In this document: positions 33,713-44,505 of the stretch, in pieces | How positions within the stretch are numbered: position 1 is the first letter of the stretch | How the letters are laid out: each line of letters starts with the position of its first letter | Made by a program: the position numbers and the translations under genes | Origin: Leidyana gryllorum EB-2025a | Taxonomy: Eukaryota; Apicomplexa | DNA: 64,000 bases | Direction of reading: 5' to 3' | Assembly: GCA_048772705.1 (NCBI GenBank) | Contig: JBLWGC010000126.1 | Coordinates: forward strand, 62,001 to 126,000 | The notes under the pieces: generated by a model | Told to the model about the DNA's origin: nothing | Seen by the model: the letters and a program-made list of their open reading frames with translations, nothing else | The model's database searches: none

Positions 33713-35562
33713 TCAATAAATACGCGCTGGAACATTAATAACAGCCTTATTGTTCTCAGCAAGGGAGTCGCTACTGCAGTCCACCCAATCGTCTCTGGAA
33801 GTCAATTGAGAGGAGTGGTCTGAGCTTCTGTCAGTATGCATATGATCCCAACTGTGTGTGTGACACATTGTGTTGACGTTTGCATACCAATGGCCGGTTG
33901 CAACGGGTAAGGGGGGTGGCGGCGCCAACTTATCCGCTGCATAAGGCTCACATTCCACCAGAGGCAAGGCAGAAACGGGAGCCCATTGATTCAACCACAT
34001 TAGTCCGCGCTCTTGAAGGTTCCGGTGAAACCACTGGTGGCTGATATCAAGTTGGCCGACTTGATAGCGGCCCGCCAAGTGAGTTTTGAGTTGGGATGGG
34101 AGTGATGCCCGGAGTCGCGAGTACCACTTTACAAAAGTTTGGAGGCGGGCAGGAGTGAGGCGGCCGATCGGTTCCCCTGTTTGTCGGGAATCCTTCAAAA
34201 TGGTGACGTAATGCCTTGTGAAGGGATTGTATACTAGGTTCGGGGTTACTGCGAGCTGCGGGTTCAACTTCAAGGTACCTATGGCAATTCGTACATCTTC
34301 CCAAGTTTCAGATTTGGGCTCGCCCAGCACCATTTCCTCGATAGCTTGATCCCATGGGTAGTGCCAACAGAGGGTGCTGAGGGGGATTATACGCAATTTG
34401 TGGTTGTACTGTTGATGTAAGGTCCAAAAGTACTCGTAGTAGCGGTAGACCTCCCTGACGTTCCGGAAAATTGCCTCCACGAACATGAATTGACAACCCA
34501 TCACGACAGGTATACGAAATCGCGACAATTGCCAGGCCAGATTACGAGCTCCTCTGCGAACCGTCATAATCCGGAGCACAGAGCCATCATCAGTACCCGA
34601 TACTTGCCAAGGGTACCGAGCATCTGGCACATACTCCACGAAGTGGTTGACTCCTACCGATGACGACGATGCCTCAAACGCGTCCTCCTGTGCCTCCTTG
34701 ACTTGGTAATACGTTTTGTCTGGAAAATCAGCCCAACGTAAGTAACGACGAAGGACCTCTCGCCAAGTGTTGAAGTCCATCTCAACGAATTTCAGCTTGT
34801 TTGAAGATCCGAAGACGTCAAAGTCTAACCCTTGGCCAGCGATCCGACTGTTACCGCTGTCTGCAAAATACTCTTCCAGATTTGGGAGTTTGACTCCATC
34901 AACAAATCTGGATCCCAGGTCGCCAAAACACAAAATATCGTCCTTGTGCTCTTGTATCACCTCCTGAGCAATCTTATTGAGCTTTGCCGCACCACCACAC
35001 TTCACAAATGTATGAATTGGACGCTCTATGTTCGACGCCCAGAGTTCCCGCCAGTCACAGGCATTACGTACGAATGCAGGTGCCATTGCGCACCGGAGAC
35101 GTGGCATGATTGCATTGTTTATGCACAGATATTCTTCCGAGGAACAGGTGGTGGTGGTAATCGCTCCTTTTGCATCGTCCTCTGCCTCGGGTGGCTGTGC
35201 AAGAACTAAAGGAGCGAGATTAAGTCCTGGAGGAATGTTTGTGAAGTCTTGAGTATGATACAAACGCTTGTACATTGCAGAGTCAGATGTGATTCCGTTC
35301 CCGCCCAAGGTGTGTGCTACGGCCGCGCGCACACACGCGGGAACCACGGACATGAACAGTGCACGCACTTCCCGGATCTTTGGTTCCCAGGCTTCGAATT
35401 GAGCACTATCCCTGATAACGTCGTATGAAGCACTCAGTCCATGAATCAGGTGCGAGAATAGGGAGGGGTAGCGAAGGATGCCTTTGAAGACGCGGAAACG
35501 GCGCCTGGGACGCCTGGTTTGAACCTTTCGACCAGTCAGTTCCCTTCTAGAGGGCTACTTGA
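33713..35562 (-). CDS. orphan protein, 5' end incomplete
   Basis: Not recognised. An open frame of about 615 codons ends at 33713. It is open upstream of any Met to a likely splice acceptor near 35563, where the product reads RREFRVFKGILRYPSLFSH-like basic sequence, so at least one 5' exon is unplaced. The middle looks like a compact enzyme-type domain: ILCFGDLGSRFVDGVKLPNL, LKFVEMDFNTWREVLRRYLR, DGSVLRIMTVRRGARNLAWQ, FRIPVVMGCQFMFVEAIF. The C-terminal ~90 residues are low complexity with clustered His and Asp. No signal peptide or transmembrane segment. Function unknown. Confidence 0.7.
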
Positions 35563-35675
35563 ATCCACATGAAAGGACCAAGCTCATCACTTTAGATCTT
35601 CAGATCGGCCAGGTCATCCAGTCGCTGGTGGGAGATCAGGGGTGAGGAGGACTGAGGGTAAGCTATGAAGAGGGC

Positions 35676-36551
35676 CTACCAATAGGGTATGTGGGAAGTA
35701 CTGGCGAGGTGTCGCCGGTGCTCTCGAGGGTGAGAATGTTGAGGCAGCGGGATGCAGGCCAAGCTTCCATAGAGCTCAATAGGTCCAAAAGGCTGAAGGC
35801 CCTCCCGCAAAGCTAGTAGTTGTTGATACATCTTCTCCAGTTCGCATGGACAGACCGCAGCGCGTCTGCATGGAATGGAGAACATCAAACTGATCTTCTT
35901 GATCTCCTCAATCTCAGGACGACTGTCAAGAGAGTTCTCGAACGAGTAGTCGTTGACATTGTCCAGCTCCTCGCTTCCGAGGGCTATGGGGTCGCACAAA
36001 ACAGTCCAGCTGGTGGCGCGGCTAGTGGCTCCCACTGTGAGAGTTCTCACATAACCTGCTCCATACACAGCATGTTCAAGTTCAGGTGTAAAAAGCGTGA
36101 TGTTCGGGGGGGATGTTGTCCTCCAGTACAAGTTCTTCAGACTTGGGAACTCTACTACAATAGTTTTAGTCAAAACCACGTCCTCGTTTTGATCGATCCA
36201 CAAGCGCTCCAGCGATTGCGGTGGATGCGCAAACAGCTTGCGGAAAATGTCCTCCAGCTCCGGCTCTCGCTCGCCTTCAGTATGGCCGAAGCTTATGGCC
36301 AGCGAGCGGACTTGAGACAAAGAACGCTTCCACCAAGCCCTGCACCACTTTGCCGCTCCGTAAAAGGCGCGCCACTGGGCACTGCAGCCCAGAACCATGT
36401 ATCGAGTGGTCAACTCTTTCTCTATGAAGCGCAGATGGCTGTGGGATAGCCTTCGGAGTGGAGCTATCTCCAGTATTCCGAGAAAATCCCAGATAGGTTG
36501 GGTCAACGGCGAAACGCCGATACCAGGCTTACCATAGGCCTCGATCGACAT
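35676..36551 (-). CDS. orphan protein, possibly F-box/LRR-like
   Basis: Single-exon protein of about 291 aa starting MSIEAYGKPGIGVSPL. Leu-spaced segments (SLERLWIDQNEDVV, FPSLKNLYWRTTSPPNITLF) recall irregular leucine-rich repeats of F-box proteins, but no F-box is obvious. The ATG at 36551 is the first in frame after an in-frame GTG. It faces the eIF3b gene 206 bp away. The call is tentative; the frame could also be one exon of a larger gene. Confidence 0.5.
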   Translation of the reverse strand: MSIEAYGKPGIGVSPLTQPIWDFLGILEIAPLRRLSHSHLRFIEKELTTRYMVLGCSAQWRAFYGAAKWCRAWWKRSLSQVRSLAISFGHTEGEREPELEDIFRKLFAHPPQSLERLWIDQNEDVVLTKTIVVEFPSLKNLYWRTTSPPNITLFTPELEHAVYGAGYVRTLTVGATSRATSWTVLCDPIALGSEELDNVNDYSFENSLDSRPEIEEIKKISLMFSIPCRRAAVCPCELEKMYQQLLALREGLQPFGPIELYGSLACIPLPQHSHPREHRRHLASTSHIPYW

Positions 36552-36757
36552 AGCCACTTTCCCTAATATGGGCTTGCGGTATTGTGAGAAGAAAAGTACT
36601 TAATTCTACCCAAGATTGTGACTTATATTTGTGACATACACTGCGAACCCTCTAGTCAGAGTCACTCTTTCTCAAGTTCAACCATTCCACATTGGTACCA
36701 CAACCTGACAACAAAAAACATCTAGTCAAATTTTCAGGCCTCCCCACCCTTCCTGAC

Positions 36758-39134
36758 ATGAGTAAGACTTGACCTTCAACCGTTAATATCATCAAATCAT
36801 AGGCTCGGACGCTGGCGATGACAGCCAGAAGGGCGCGCTCGACCTCACAGGTCTTTTGTTGGGTGAGTATTCTGAGTATAAGTCACCACATGCATCTCTT
36901 TCACAGTTACTGGACTCCCTCCAGCATCGGGAGACAAAGTTGCCCAACTGGAGAAAGTGACCAACAAGCGTCTCAAAGATGCCGCCAAGAAGAAGGGTAT
37001 GGTGATGAAGACTGACTTCAATGTGAAAATACCCACTAGCGACGAGGGCGCTGCTCAAGGGTACGTACATAGCACACACGTGTGTGCCAGGCAAAACATG
37101 ATTTCTTCGTTTCAGGGTTGCTCTTCAAAATCTGTCATCCGACAGAGAGGCCGCTGATGTCTACCAGAAGCTGCGAAGCGTTGCTCTGGACAAGAAGAAT
37201 ACTATTCGTCCAACACACTGGCCCTTGGCTCAGCAATTGATGGATTCCGAGCCCACTCCAGAAGCTCTCATGGAGATCCTCAAGAAGGAAGACCCTCGTT
37301 TGGCCAATATCGAAACTTTGAAGGGCACTGACAGAGTAGGCATCTCACTGCTTGAGCGTTTGCATTCAATATCACCCACTACAGAGTCAATCGCGAAATT
37401 GGTTGCGTGACGAGAGCCAGAGGGAGATGCTCTTAGTGCGAGCTGGTAAGGAGACGTTAGTCCTCTGGTGGGATCCTGCTACCGGCGAGCCCGTGCTCCA
37501 GTGCGATGGTGAGGAGGCAAGGAAAGAGAAGAAGAGCTCGGCACTTGGTTCGGAGCCAGTTTGGACCAACTATGAAGCCTTCTGGTCCCCTCAAGGAACG
37601 TATCTGTGCACCATCCATCCTCAAGGTGTCCGTCTGTGGACTGGGGACAACTTTGTCCCAGTGGCACGTATTCAGCACAGAAACGTGAAGGAGGTGTTGT
37701 TTTCGCCTGACGAAAAGTACGTGGTGACGTCGAACGGACAAGCCGGTTCGACGATCAATGTGCGGTCCGTCAACACTTGCGAGCCCTTACTGAGCATCCC
37801 GCAACCGGCTCAGGGTCCGACTGGGGATTCGAATTGGCCTTTGGTGTTGTGGAGTCACGACAGTAAGTACCTGGCGTGCTCTTCGGAGCATGGAGTGACT
37901 CTCTGGTCTGTGCCCTCTATGGAGGAAGTCAAGATTCCCGAGTCCATTACCGGAGGTCGTCCGTATTTGCAATTCGGCTGGCAGCCTAACAGTCGTTTGG
38001 AGGACGCTCCCGTCTTGTCACTGTGGATCGCGGCTCAGAATCCCGATTCGCCCTGCAGACTCACATTAGTGAGCGTGCCCAATATGCAGATCCTGACTTC
38101 CAAGAACTTGTTCGCCGTGGACAACGCGGGACGCATTATGTGGCAAAAGAAAGGAGACCATTGCGGGTTGCTGACTCGCATCAGCCGGAGACTGCTGGGT
38201 AAACCCAAAATTGTGAAGACGCAAATGGAAATCTTCCGGATGAGGGAGAAGAATCTTCCCGTTGACTCTGTGGAGTTCAATGACGATGTCCTCAATGTCT
38301 TCTGGTCGGATGCTGGTAACAGATTTGCCGTTCTGACATCCAATGTCAACAAAGTTCGCAAAATGGTGTTCTACACCATCAATCACCGAGGAATTGAGGT
38401 GGCGTCTGAGCTCGATGTTCCCAGAGAAATGAACGCCGTGGTGTGGTCACCACTTGGCACCCATTTTGTTGTCGCCTCCGTTGGAAGCACTGACGCCTCC
38501 GGTTTGCTGTGGTTCTGCCAATGCAACGAGAATGACGAAGGCCGAACCTATACCATTGAAATATCATATAAGGACGAAATGAGCAAATTACAAGCAGTAC
38601 AATGGGATCCCTCCGGACGATTCGTTCTTACCAGTAAGTCGCTCTGAGGCCAGCCTTATTCAGAATAACACTTTGCGTTCAGGTGTTTCTACTCCCATCG
38701 GGTTGGAGACTGCTTATCGTTACGCCAGTTCTGCTGGTTACGCTATCTGGTCTTTCCAGGGCAGACCCATGCACCATAAGGGGTCAGAACTGCTGCACAG
38801 TGTCACATGGCGCCCTCATCCTCCCTCCTTGTTGAACAAGCAACAGCTGGCTGACGTGAAGATCAAGATGAAAGATTACTCCAAACGTCTGGAAGCCTCT
38901 GATCAGGCCAAGCGGGGTGCGAGAAAGGCAGAATTGCAGGCCAAAAAGGCCCAGATCTACAAAGAATTCATGGACTGGGCTCATGAAAGGGAAGAGTGGA
39001 TCACCAGTCAAGCAGGGTACAGTGAGTGGGAGGAGGATAGGCAAAAGTGGGCGGAAGAACACCCAACAGAGGAAATAGAACTAGAAACCAGTGAGGAAAT
39101 ATCGGTCAGTACCCGACCCACTATGGGTGGATGA
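36758..39134 (+). CDS. EIF3B: translation initiation factor eIF3 subunit b
   Basis: Core scaffold of eIF3, 712 aa. Six exons keep phase: 36758-36761 (only ATGA), 36803-36862, 36907-37060, 37116-37335, 37385-38633, 38683-39134. The N-terminal ~110 residues read as a divergent RRM (LLLVTGLPP near the RNP2 position, VALQNLSSDREAADVYQKL near RNP1). The WD40-type beta propeller begins at SRNWLRDESQREMLLVRAGK, with WSPQGTYLCTIHPQGVRLW, LFAVDNAGRIMWQKKGDHCG, EIFRMREKNLPVD and WDPSGRFVLTSVS. The helical tail ends SVTWRPHPPSLLNKQQL followed by a charged coil. EIFRMREK plus the WRPHPP block identify eIF3b rather than eIF2A. Intron 3 contains a perfect 16-bp palindrome 11 nt after its donor. Confidence 0.94.
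37072..37087. repeat. 16-bp GCACACACGTGTGTGC palindrome in eIF3b intron
   Basis: The longest perfect copy of the (CA)n-CG-(TG)n palindrome in the window, inside the 55-nt intron 37061-37115. Confidence 0.88.
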
Positions 39135-39293
39135 GGTCGTGAGATTTCATACTATCGAAAAGAACTATTGACAAAATATCTTACTTCCCATTTGTTGATC
39201 TATCACAACAGCATCGAAAATGTGCCCTGCACGACATTCACCTTCAAATTCAGGTCTGTGATAGACACACGCCCATCACACCTTTTCGTCACC

Positions 39294-40124
39294 ATGTTTG
39301 GAATGGAGTTACTATTTGGTGAAATCCCACACGATGAGCTGCTCACTTCAGCATTAGTGGCGGGCAGAAGACTCTATCCTCTGTTGGACAGATTCGATTA
39401 TTTTCGATTTCAGATGGATAGTGGCTACTATCTTCCGTGTCACATTTCTTCAGGGGTACCCGTTTTGGAAGCCTTGTTGACTGGACAGTATATGGCCTAT
39501 CCGAAAGCTTCGTATGCCTGGGGCAACGCTTTAGCATTCGCAGCTCTGCAGCAGGAACGATATGACATTGTTTACTATATCAGAAGGCTGCTCAAAGGCA
39601 CTTTCCTGCCGGAGGAACGATGCGCATTTGTTATGTACTCGGCCCCCAGACTGGCAGCCGACAGATTCGATTTACACAGCTGGGATCTCCTCGTGCATTT
39701 GGGATGGGATTTGAACGCCTCACGACCCGAATGGATCAGTTTAGTTCACGCTTCCAGACAACACAGACACATCAATGCCCTTCGTCTGTTAGCAATGAGC
39801 GAGTTGACGGGCTTTCTTGTGCGACCAATGCCGGAGCCTCTACCCTCGATGATAGGCGGCGGGGAGAACATTAGGAATTTCATCGCTCAAGGCGGACACC
39901 CCCAGTTACATCACCATCACGAGTCTCCGATGCCAGCACAACTCTTCCCCAACGATCAGGTGCCCGGAGCGGACCACTCGTATCCGTACGAAGACCAGTA
40001 TCATCACCCCCCCCACCCTCACCAGCACTTAGGACCAGATGGGTACCACGAGATGCCTCCGCCTTACCCCCATCAAGGCATGTACCATCCTCCTCCTCCT
40101 CATCGTGATGGATATCACCATTAA
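39294..40124 (+). CDS. orphan protein with His/Pro-rich tail
   Basis: 276 aa from the ATG at 39294 (MFGMELLFGEIPHDELL). The frame is open upstream to 39168 without an ATG, so an upstream exon is possible. The first ~190 residues are helical with repeated Leu/Tyr pairs (YPLLDRFDYFRFQMDSGYY, WGNALAFAALQQERYDIVYY), suggesting an ankyrin-like or alpha-solenoid fold. The last ~70 residues are His/Pro/Tyr-rich (HHPPHPHQHLG, PPPYPHQGMYHPPPPH). Family not recognised. Confidence 0.6.
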   Translation: MFGMELLFGEIPHDELLTSALVAGRRLYPLLDRFDYFRFQMDSGYYLPCHISSGVPVLEALLTGQYMAYPKASYAWGNALAFAALQQERYDIVYYIRRLLKGTFLPEERCAFVMYSAPRLAADRFDLHSWDLLVHLGWDLNASRPEWISLVHASRQHRHINALRLLAMSELTGFLVRPMPEPLPSMIGGGENIRNFIAQGGHPQLHHHHESPMPAQLFPNDQVPGADHSYPYEDQYHHPPHPHQHLGPDGYHEMPPPYPHQGMYHPPPPHRDGYHH

Positions 40125-40262
40125 TGAATCAACACAATGCAGCATTAGTCAGAAAGAAGTAGAGTCAATTGAGTTGTAAAGCCATTCGGAGGCGAGTATG
40201 TAAGGGAGACGTCTTGAATTAGTACCCGGGAGGTGTCGAGTACGACACAATGCCCAGTGACG

Positions 40263-40274
40263 CACACATGTGTG
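40263..40274. repeat. variant palindrome CACACATGTGTG
   Basis: 12-bp perfect palindrome with AT instead of CG at the centre, just upstream of the C2HC zinc-finger coding region. The ATG in its centre lies in frame with that gene. Confidence 0.6.
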
Positions 40275-40293
40275 TGGGTGCATCTGGAACTCG

Positions 40294-40908
40294 ATGCCCA
40301 GTGGAGTAGGGGTTGTGACAACAAACAGACATGTCGAAGGGAGACGCACGGGAATTGAGAAAGAAACGCGAGACTCGGGTGCGGTCGACAGGGCGCGAGG
40401 GAGACGTGCAGCTAAACCGTCAGCTGCCGAGCAATTTACCGATAGTGGTGTACCGCAGTCGAGCGGTGTGTGCAGACCCGATGAGCGTGTGATCTTACCT
40501 CCGTGCCACCAACGGTCACATGACAGGTTTCTGGAGCTGTTGAAGGAGCAGGAGGCTGGTGGTTTAGCAGCGGTGGCAGCAGCACCACAACCCAGTTGGC
40601 AATGTGAGAGTTGCTCAAGATCATTTAGTGAGCGGAGTGCTCTAACTAAGCATCTCAAGGGGTGCAGTGGACCTCGGCGGCGAGGCGGGCCCGTCCAGTT
40701 GAAACGAGCATACGCTCCGGTACCTCCTGGAGGAGGACGAGGGTCTGAGCAGCAGCATTGGAACACGGAAACACATCTACCACCAAAAGCCACTACTATG
40801 GAGACGACGCTGATCCAGTGTGTTCACTGTGGGAGGTCCTTCAACTCAAAGGCTCACGCCATTCACGAGAGAATTTGCCTTAATGTTTTCCAAGTGCGTA
40901 GACACTGA
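40294..40908 (+). CDS. C2HC-type zinc-finger protein
   Basis: About 204 aa. Two zinc fingers are visible: CESCSRSFSERSALTKHLKGC and, at the C-terminus, CVHCGRSFNSKAHAIHERIC. The second fits the C2HC/ZC2HC1 pattern CxxCxRxFxxxxxxxHxxxC; the first spacing is C2HC too. Between them is a basic Gly/Pro-rich linker (GPRRRGGPVQLKRAYAPVPP). The start is uncertain: ATGs at 40270 and 40294 share the frame, and an ATG at 40331 (MSKGDARELRKKRE) in another frame might be a first exon joined by a short intron. Family function is poorly defined; some members are ciliary or nucleic-acid-binding. Confidence 0.7.
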   Translation: MPSGVGVVTTNRHVEGRRTGIEKETRDSGAVDRARGRRAAKPSAAEQFTDSGVPQSSGVCRPDERVILPPCHQRSHDRFLELLKEQEAGGLAAVAAAPQPSWQCESCSRSFSERSALTKHLKGCSGPRRRGGPVQLKRAYAPVPPGGGRGSEQQHWNTETHLPPKATTMETTLIQCVHCGRSFNSKAHAIHERICLNVFQVRRH

Positions 40909-41015
40909 GTTTGCTCGATCGAACCTTCGTTCTCGTTGTCTCTCCTCCTTGTTTGGCAATATTGTATGACAGGCGCGTATGCTATATTATCAGGGCGGCA
41001 GAGTCGTTGTGGTTT

Positions 41016-41570
41016 TCAGCGGCGGCGCTCGAGTTCTGAGCACAACCAGTCCAGTCCTTCGGTTATTCCGGTGCCTTTCAGGGCGGACGTAGCGAATATG
41101 GTCCACGGTCGGTCCCGAATGGCAGTCAAATTGAGGGCTTCAGACAGCTGTGTGGTTGTGAGGGCTGAGGGGAGATCTTGTTTATTGGCAAAGACCACGA
41201 GTACAACGTTCTTGAGTTCCTCTTCTTCCAGTAGCATGTGGAGTTCTTGTTTGGCGAGGTCGAGTCTGGCGGTATCGGTTGCGTCGACTACAAAGACCAG
41301 AGCGGCGGTAGCGAGGAAGTAGCATCGCCAGAAAGGTCGTATAGAGGTTTGGCCTCCGAGGTCCCAGACTTGGAACTTGATATTCTTGGCTTCGACGGTT
41401 TCTACATTGAAGCCAAGCGTGGGGACAGTTTCCACAACTTCATCAAGCTGCATTCGGTAGAGAATGGTCGTTTTGCCCGCATTGTCGAGGCCTAGAATGA
41501 GGATCTTAGCCTCTTGAGCCTTGAAAAGCGCCTGCAGCGACGATAGGACCCTGGACAGAAGCCCCCCCAT
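41016..41570 (-). CDS. ARL1: ARL1-type ADP-ribosylation-factor-like GTPase
   Basis: 184-aa, single-exon small GTPase. MGGLLSR gives the N-myristoylated Gly2. G-motifs: GLDNAGKTT (P-loop), [10 protein letters not shown] (switch 1 Thr), [17 protein letters not shown] (switch 2), NKQD, and SAL near G5. The QTSIRP.WRCY string and the MGG N-terminus favour ARL1 over ARF1; ARL1 recruits golgins to the trans-Golgi network. Start lies 52 bp from the divergent LRAT gene. Confidence 0.93.
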   Translation of the reverse strand: MGGLLSRVLSSLQALFKAQEAKILILGLDNAGKTTILYRMQLDEVVETVPTLGFNVETVEAKNIKFQVWDLGGQTSIRPFWRCYFLATAALVFVVDATDTARLDLAKQELHMLLEEEELKNVVLVVFANKQDLPSALTTTQLSEALNLTAIRDRPWTIFATSALKGTGITEGLDWLCSELERRR

Positions 41571-41622
41571 TACGAAAAGACTCTTTTATTGGTGCCCATT
41601 GTATGTAGAGAACGGATGAATT

Positions 41623-44468
41623 ATGGGCTCCATTGGACGCCAAGTGGATTGGCGAGCGCTTTCGAGCTTCGCCGCTGAGGAAGACAAAGCGACGCTCGCT
41701 GCTTTGGCGGAATGTAGCGTGATAGATAATCACCGACCCCTGACTGCAGTGCCTGCCTGTGGGCTCAGCGGGCCGCTCATGTACCAGCGGCTGACGCTCA
41801 CCTCGCACGACCCGACACCAGGTACGGCACAGGTAACCCAGACAGTTCTACGAAGGTTCTCAAGACGCAAAAATGAAGCTGCTTCGGCCTCCACTCGTGC
41901 ACTCGATGGCGTGATCTGTGTGATGGCCTTGGCCGTGTCGGATGAATTGGCTGCTGTGGCATTGTTGGTACTATCTTCACTGAATGCCAAGTATGAAACT
42001 CCCAAGTTTCCTTTGTTTGTGGACCCTCAAGCGCCGATGCCACCTTTCATGACAATCTCGGCTCTCTCTTACGCTATCGCGGCGCACGCCGAGACGCTTT
42101 CACGCGAAATTATGTCTCTCATATACGCCTCCGGGCCCTTTGTCTCCCGGAGGAACTCGCTCACTCGACGCGCATCCCGAATGACCTCCGCCATGGATGT
42201 TCCCCCAACCCTTCTGACGGGCCCTTCTCGACGCTCTGCCCGCCCCTGTCCCTCTCCCACCCACTCGCCTCGGGGAGGCGGCGGCCCTCCACCGACGTCT
42301 TCACCATCACCCCAGCATCTGTCTTCCCCTGTCGCCGGTTCCGCTGCCGGTTCTTCTTCTTCCTCGTGTGGCCTGTTCGCGGGACTCAAGAGGCGATTCG
42401 TTCGCAACAAGAGTTCGAGCGCGACCCCAGCATTGAAAGGTCAAAGTGGTCAAACAACAACGTCACCCCCCCTCATCCCTCCCCCCGCCGAGCAGCCTGC
42501 GGTGGTTCCTCCTCTCCGCGGCCGTATGGAGAGTGTCTGTCTCTCGCAGTGCGACTCGGCTGACAGCCTGGGAGAGTTAGCTGACTTTAGCCCGCGAATG
42601 CGCCGTACACGTGCCTTCACTGAGGATTCGATTGCTGTATCTGTGGCACCCAGTAGTCGGCAGTACAAGCCGCGTGAACGCCGCCGCATGAGTGGGATAG
42701 AAGAGACCGACATGGAGCGAGAAGATCGGTACTATTCTTTGTGTGTGGAGACCATCATCTCCATTGCCTCCGGGATAGCTTTCGCTCGACAGTGCGGTGC
42801 TTTAGCTGTTGTCCTCAGACTGGACCCCTCATCTGGACTCTACAAAACCTCCCGACTCGATGCGCTCGAACGCGCACTATCGCTTTGGCTTCTGAACGCC
42901 CAAGGTCCTGAACTGGGGATCCCCTGCCTTTTTGCAGGCAGGCCCGCGAATGAACCGGGAATCACTAAAGTGCTCATAACTCCGACAAAACTCCGTCGGG
43001 GCGATCATATCTACCGTCAAATCCGTCTGAAGGGAGGCCTAAGTTACCTTACTCATCACGGAATATACCTCGGAAGAGGCGAAGTCATTCACTTCTCGGT
43101 TGGGAATGAAGAGTCGGTAACATCGCTACTCATTCCTTCTCAAGAAAACTCTGCATTACGCAAGACCACCATTCTGGACTTCATGAAGTATGGAGGAACC
43201 CTCTTTGTGGAAAGGTAAGTGCCATCTACGGCCATTGCTATCGCTGCCATTCCATTCCTATTGATATTGACTCACTCACTGACTCACTGCTTGGGAGCAA
43301 CTTGAATGATCCGCGAGATAGAGATCGATTGCTTACTCGCTCGCTCACTCATTCATTCATCCATCCATCCAAATCCAAATCCACCCCCCTTCTCTCAATG
43401 GGGGGTTAGGGCTTTTCATTGATATGGAGGGAGAGAGTGTTTTTGACACCACCTCAATTCTATAGGGAGCAGAGCTTTTGTTTCAACTCGTGTGTGTGCG
43501 TGCCTTTACTCGCTCAACCGTCAATGTCTCGTGCCCTCACGTGTGTGTGCGTGTGAGAGTGGCGTCCTCCCCCACTCTCAATCTGACTGCCGGTTCGAAC
43601 TGAAATTCACATCTCTATCTGTATGTGGAGGCTAATTAGCATCCGTCACCTCGTCCGCGGCGCGGCGGTGCGACTGCCTCCCTCTCTCTCCATCCACCGC
43701 ATGAGTTTTGTTTTCGGGCGCCCAGCTGGAGATCGACGGGCGTCTCTTTATCCAGGAGTGCCGTCTCTCCACTGATATCGGTGTCGACATGTCCAGTGAC
43801 CGATGTTATATATTCGACAATGGCTCGGCTCCTTCATATGTCCCTCTCAAGTTTTTGTCTCCTGATCGATAAGCGTTTTTGGTATACATCGTAATGTGCA
43901 ATGCTGGGCTGAGGACTGATGGATTGCTTTCCTATGGCAGATATGAACGGACAGATCAAATAAGTCCGGCAAATGATTCCATGCGATATGAAAGGGGTTG
44001 GCCGGGACGAAGTGGAATTGTTCAAATGTTCGCCAAGGTGAGTGTGTGTGTGTGTGGGTAGTCAGTAGTCAGGTAGACGCGAATGAGTTGATCTCCAAAA
44101 CCGTCTCGTTTCCTGTATTCCCCTCCCTTTGCGCACCAGATGCTCAATGAAAAGTGTTGTTGTGCCCGCAGAGCGATCATGACGAGGATGCAGCGCGAAG
44201 AGCCGAATTCGCATACGTGTATTTCCACACGAAGCGTATCGAAGAAGAGGGGGGATCGATCGATACTCGACTTCGAGAGGTGTTATCAACGTTGGCACGA
44301 GACTTTGATTTCCCGTCTTATAACCTGTTCAACAACAATTGCGAGCATTTCTGTCGCTGGTGTAAGACTGGGACAGCGGGTTCCATGCAGGCGGACGTAT
44401 TCGGCGCCGCAGTGGACGCCTTTGTTCGCGGGTTCGCCCGGCAGAAATCCTCCCAGTTTCTGGCCTGA
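41623..44468 (+). CDS. LRAT-domain (NlpC/P60-like) protein with long N-terminal region
   Basis: 661-aa protein in three phase-consistent exons: 41623-43214, 43941-44037, 44172-44468. Residues about 470-640 form an LRAT fold: GDHIYRQIRLKGGLSYLTHH, HGIYLGRGEVIHFS (catalytic His), and NNNCEHFCRWCKTG (catalytic Cys in NCEHF). LRAT-like proteins are thiol acyltransferases or phospholipases acting on membrane lipids. The first ~450 residues are not recognised, with a Ser/Pro-rich stretch between. Its first intron is exceptional for this window (726 nt, others mostly under 60). The catalytic His and Cys therefore lie in different exons. A tail of about 30 residues follows the domain. Confidence 0.87.
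43215..43940 (+). other. 726-nt intron rich in simple repeats (LRAT gene)
   Basis: Bounded by AAAG/gtaagt and atggcag/ATATG, joining phase 2 to GAACGA correctly. It contains CTCACTCACTGACTCACTG-type runs near 43268-43290, (CATT/CATC)n near 43345-43370, and several TG runs, including CTCACGTGTGTGTG at about 43537. No exon or RNA gene is recognisable inside. Confidence 0.75.
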
Positions 44469-44505
44469 CCATGACTTACTGTCCCAGTCACCAAAGAAAA
44501 GCGAA

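Noticed and set aside
36758-37410. A separate small gene upstream of eIF3b
   Set aside because: The exons join in phase to the eIF3b propeller and fill the place of its RRM; an unspliced stop at 37410 is bypassed by a good intron.
40149-40793. 214-codon minus-strand open frame over the C2HC zinc-finger gene
   Set aside because: The plus strand carries two clear zinc fingers; the minus frame is Cys/Arg-rich only as a shadow.
43215-43940. Separate gene between the two halves of the LRAT protein
   Set aside because: Both flanking exons belong to one LRAT domain (HGIYLG and NCEHF) and the splice sites keep phase; no other frame in the interval looks coding.
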